Below are positions 62,417-64,000 of a DNA stretch of 64,000 nucleotides, piece after piece. Source of the DNA: PALSA-612 sp963704335 (lineage in GTDB: Bacteria; Actinomycetota; Thermoleophilia; Gaiellales; Gaiellaceae); assembly GCA_963704335.1 (NCBI GenBank), contig OY969889.1, forward strand, positions 3,038,001 through 3,102,000, in the 5' to 3' direction. Within the stretch, counting starts at the first letter, position 1. Each line of letters begins with the position of its first letter. The translations under genes were made by a program, and so were the position numbers. The notes below the pieces were generated by a model. It did not search any database, was not told the origin of the DNA, and saw only the letters and a list, made by a program, of their open reading frames with translations.

Positions 62417-62911
62417 TCAGAGGAGATCGGCTACGTCTCGACAGTCGACGAGCGCCGCATCGATCACCACATGGTCGCGGTCGCCGGCCGTGACACAGAT
62501 GGTCGTGGAATCACCACGGGTTGCGACGGAGACGGCCGACTCGGTCACATAGGTGGGGACCACGTCGGTCGGAACCCACTCCCCCTGGGACACACCTTGC
62601 GACTCGGCGTCACTGCTCACCTGCTCGGCCGTGTACCGGTCCCAGTACACGTGGATGTGGTTCCTGGAGACGTCGGGAACGAAGTTCGGCTCCCAGGTGA
62701 TCGCGATCTCGTCGCCTTCGCGGGTGGCATCGACGATCGTGATCTCGCAACCCTCCGCCGGACATGCGTTGGCGACTGGAGCCGCCGACTCGGTGGTCGT
62801 CTCGTCCGTGCCGGAGCCCGCCGTCGACTCGTCGCTTCCACATCCCGCCAGGAACAGCGCGACCAGTAATACGGAAAAAACGAGGGCGCCTTGCGTGAGA
62901 ACCTTCGTCAT
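62417..62911 (-). CDS. Small secreted lipoprotein upstream of cyclase
   Basis: 164 aa from ATG 62911, with a hydrophobic signal and lipobox LFLAGC, then a Thr/Ser/Asp-rich linker. The mature part holds two CxxxxC-like pairs and a segment ITWEPNFVPDVSRNHIHVYW that looks like a beta-sandwich. It precedes the cyclase gene by 16 bp on the same strand, so it may be the extracytoplasmic sensor for it. No known domain recognised. Confidence 0.82.
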   Translation of the reverse strand: MTKVLTQGALVFSVLLVALFLAGCGSDESTAGSGTDETTTESAAPVANACPAEGCEITIVDATREGDEIAITWEPNFVPDVSRNHIHVYWDRYTAEQVSSDAESQGVSQGEWVPTDVVPTYVTESAVSVATRGDSTTICVTAGDRDHVVIDAALVDCRDVADLL

Positions 62912-63197
62912 CGCTTGCCTCTCGATCGACTTCTCGATCTTCGGGAGCAAGCGTAGACGATACCCGCCGCTGCCGCTCGCGACGCCAAAAAGCCTACCGG
63001 GCGCCTGGTAACTGACACGATCCAGAGGTGCTTCCCGACTACTGGATCGAACGCCCGCCGATGGCGATCCAGGCAGGGCGGCTTCGCCGTCATTCGTGTC
63101 GCCACCGGGGCGAATCGGCTGCCCGGTGTCCGCGCGCATGGGTTTGTGCTGCCGCGGGTAGGCCTTCCCACGAGCAGGAACGAGAGAGGAGCGGACA

Positions 63198-63614
63198 ATG
63201 GCAGGCAAGAAAGACTTCACCGAGGAGGAATGGGAGCAGCTCCGGAAGGGAGCGACCGGAGCGGGGTTGCTCGTGGCCGCCAGCGACCGCGGCTTCCTCG
63301 ACACGTTCAAGGAGGCCTCGTCGCTCGCGAAGTTCCTAAAGGGCTCACGCGATGACGACAGCCAGCTCGTCCGTGAGCTCTCCTCGGGCGGAGGCACTGG
63401 CTTCGGCCTGGTGGCGTCGCCCAGCGAGGTCGAGCCCGGGGCGGTGGAGGCGCTACGCGGTGCGGTCGAGACGCTTCGCGCGAAGGCGCCCGACGAGCTT
63501 GAGAGCTATCGCGCGTTCGTGATCGAGCTTGCCGAATCCGTGGGCAGGTCCGCCGGTGGCGGAGACGAGGCGGAGGCCGCGACGGTCGAAAGGCTCAAGG
63601 CCGCACTCGCCTAA
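63198..63614 (+). CDS. Helical hypothetical protein, 138 aa
   Basis: ATG 63198 is preceded by GAGAGGAG. The protein is helical and charged: MAGKKDFTEEEWEQLRKGAT, TFKEASSLAKFLKG, AVETLRAKAPDELESYRAFV and a terminal ERLKAALA. It has no signal peptide. The pattern recalls TerB-like or other small stress-associated helical proteins, but I cannot confirm either. It converges with the PP2C-like gene. Confidence 0.78.
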   Translation: MAGKKDFTEEEWEQLRKGATGAGLLVAASDRGFLDTFKEASSLAKFLKGSRDDDSQLVRELSSGGGTGFGLVASPSEVEPGAVEALRGAVETLRAKAPDELESYRAFVIELAESVGRSAGGGDEAEAATVERLKAALA

Positions 63615-63635
63615 CGCCAGTATCACATCCTCGTT

Positions 63636-64000
63636 CTAGGCCAAGCTCACGCGGCGGGGACCTGCGGCAGCGTCGCTCTCCATCAGGCCGCCATGCCAGT
63701 CGACACAAAGCACCGTCGCGTCATCCCGAAGCACACCGCTACCGGCATCGACCACGGCTCGGGTTAGCGCCTGCATTGCCTCGCGTGGATGCAGATGTCG
63801 CGTCTGCGTAAGCACCTCCATCGCGTTCACACCCGCGGCGTTGCGGTCGAGAATTCCGTCAGTCACGAACACGAGCCGGTCTCCGACGTCCAACTCCAGT
63901 TCCTGGACGTGATACTCGGCATCCAGCGCGACGCCAAACGGAAAGCCGGGCGTCAAGTCAACGGTCTCAGCACGGCCCTCACGAATCAGGATCGGCAAGG
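63636..64000 (-). CDS. PP2C/SpoIIE-type phosphatase, C-terminal part (partial)
   Basis: The C-terminal 121 codons of a gene cut by the window's right edge. Diagnostic segments are LPILIREGRAETVDLTPGFP, GDRLVFVTDGILD and RDDATVLCVDWHG, which are the last metal-binding and core motifs of SpoIIE-type phosphatases. Such proteins commonly act in anti-anti-sigma (partner-switching) signalling. The N-terminal sensor part is not in the window. Confidence 0.85.
   Translation of the reverse strand, partial: LPILIREGRAETVDLTPGFPFGVALDAEYHVQELELDVGDRLVFVTDGILDRNAAGVNAMEVLTQTRHLHPREAMQALTRAVVDAGSGVLRDDATVLCVDWHGGLMESDAAAGPRRVSLA

Overview
The window is high-GC DNA with dense, often overlapping genes (ATGA/GTGA junctions), many GTG/TTG starts, a large tRNA cluster, a bacterial-type Lon protease, lipoproteins with clear lipoboxes and Excalibur-type calcium-binding tails. 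This fits an actinobacterium, and the mix of cupins, XRE-cupin regulators and glutaminyl-tRNA synthetase would suit a Thermoleophilia-like (Solirubrobacterales/Gaiellales) lineage. The phylum is a reasonable inference; the class is a guess. I see no CRISPR array, insertion sequence, integrase or rRNA gene.

Layout. (1) 1-915: eight minus-strand tRNA genes (Gln, Ile, Val, Phe, Lys, Ser, Ser, Asn in transcription order) with a duplicated 100-bp spacer. (2) 916-1723: non-coding, with a terminator-like hairpin and an AT-rich patch. (3) 1724-3737: an ankyrin lipoprotein and two secreted proteins that share a C-terminal Excalibur module. (4) 3734-17866: a catabolic island with a sugar-type ABC importer, divergent from an operon encoding an M24 hydrolase, a 2-oxoacid dehydrogenase E1 (alpha, and a lipoyl-beta fusion), two XRE-cupin regulators, an SDR-like protein, a bicupin, a 3-hydroxyisobutyrate dehydrogenase-like enzyme, a MetE-like methyltransferase and a zinc alcohol dehydrogenase. 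The substrate is unknown.

(5) 18095-40815 is the most unusual region. Two HExxH metallopeptidases, a ComEC-like metallo-beta-lactamase-fold protein and a bacterial homologue of arthropod hemocyanin/prophenoloxidase (all six copper histidines present) lie beside an overlapping operon with a DUF6603 protein and three very large proteins that I cannot name. Two caspase-like CHAT proteins follow, one apparently soluble and one with a multi-pass membrane tail. Nearly all lack secretion signals. I regard this as a candidate undescribed multi-protein system; its function is unknown, and a stress, defence or surface-assembly role is inference only.

(6) 40.9-64 kb: housekeeping and signalling genes, including SRPBCC, redoxin, cupins, a RibD/DHFR-like reductase, a TrhA-like membrane protein, a DRG-like GTPase, an HtrA-like protease, an HxlR regulator, Lon, an NHL-repeat protein, a DMT transporter, GlnRS, a thioredoxin reductase-like protein with a UBP zinc finger, a truncated-hemoglobin remnant, a PQQ-propeller/cytochrome c fusion, and a cyclase-nSTAND-WD40 signalling protein. 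A PP2C/SpoIIE-like gene runs off the right edge.

Caution: between 43.5 and 58.1 kb at least seven genes, including the normally essential glnS, are split by single-base frameshifts, and one more lies at about 3.5 kb. The simplest reading is indel errors in the assembly, so frameshifted genes are annotated over their full span with the break described.
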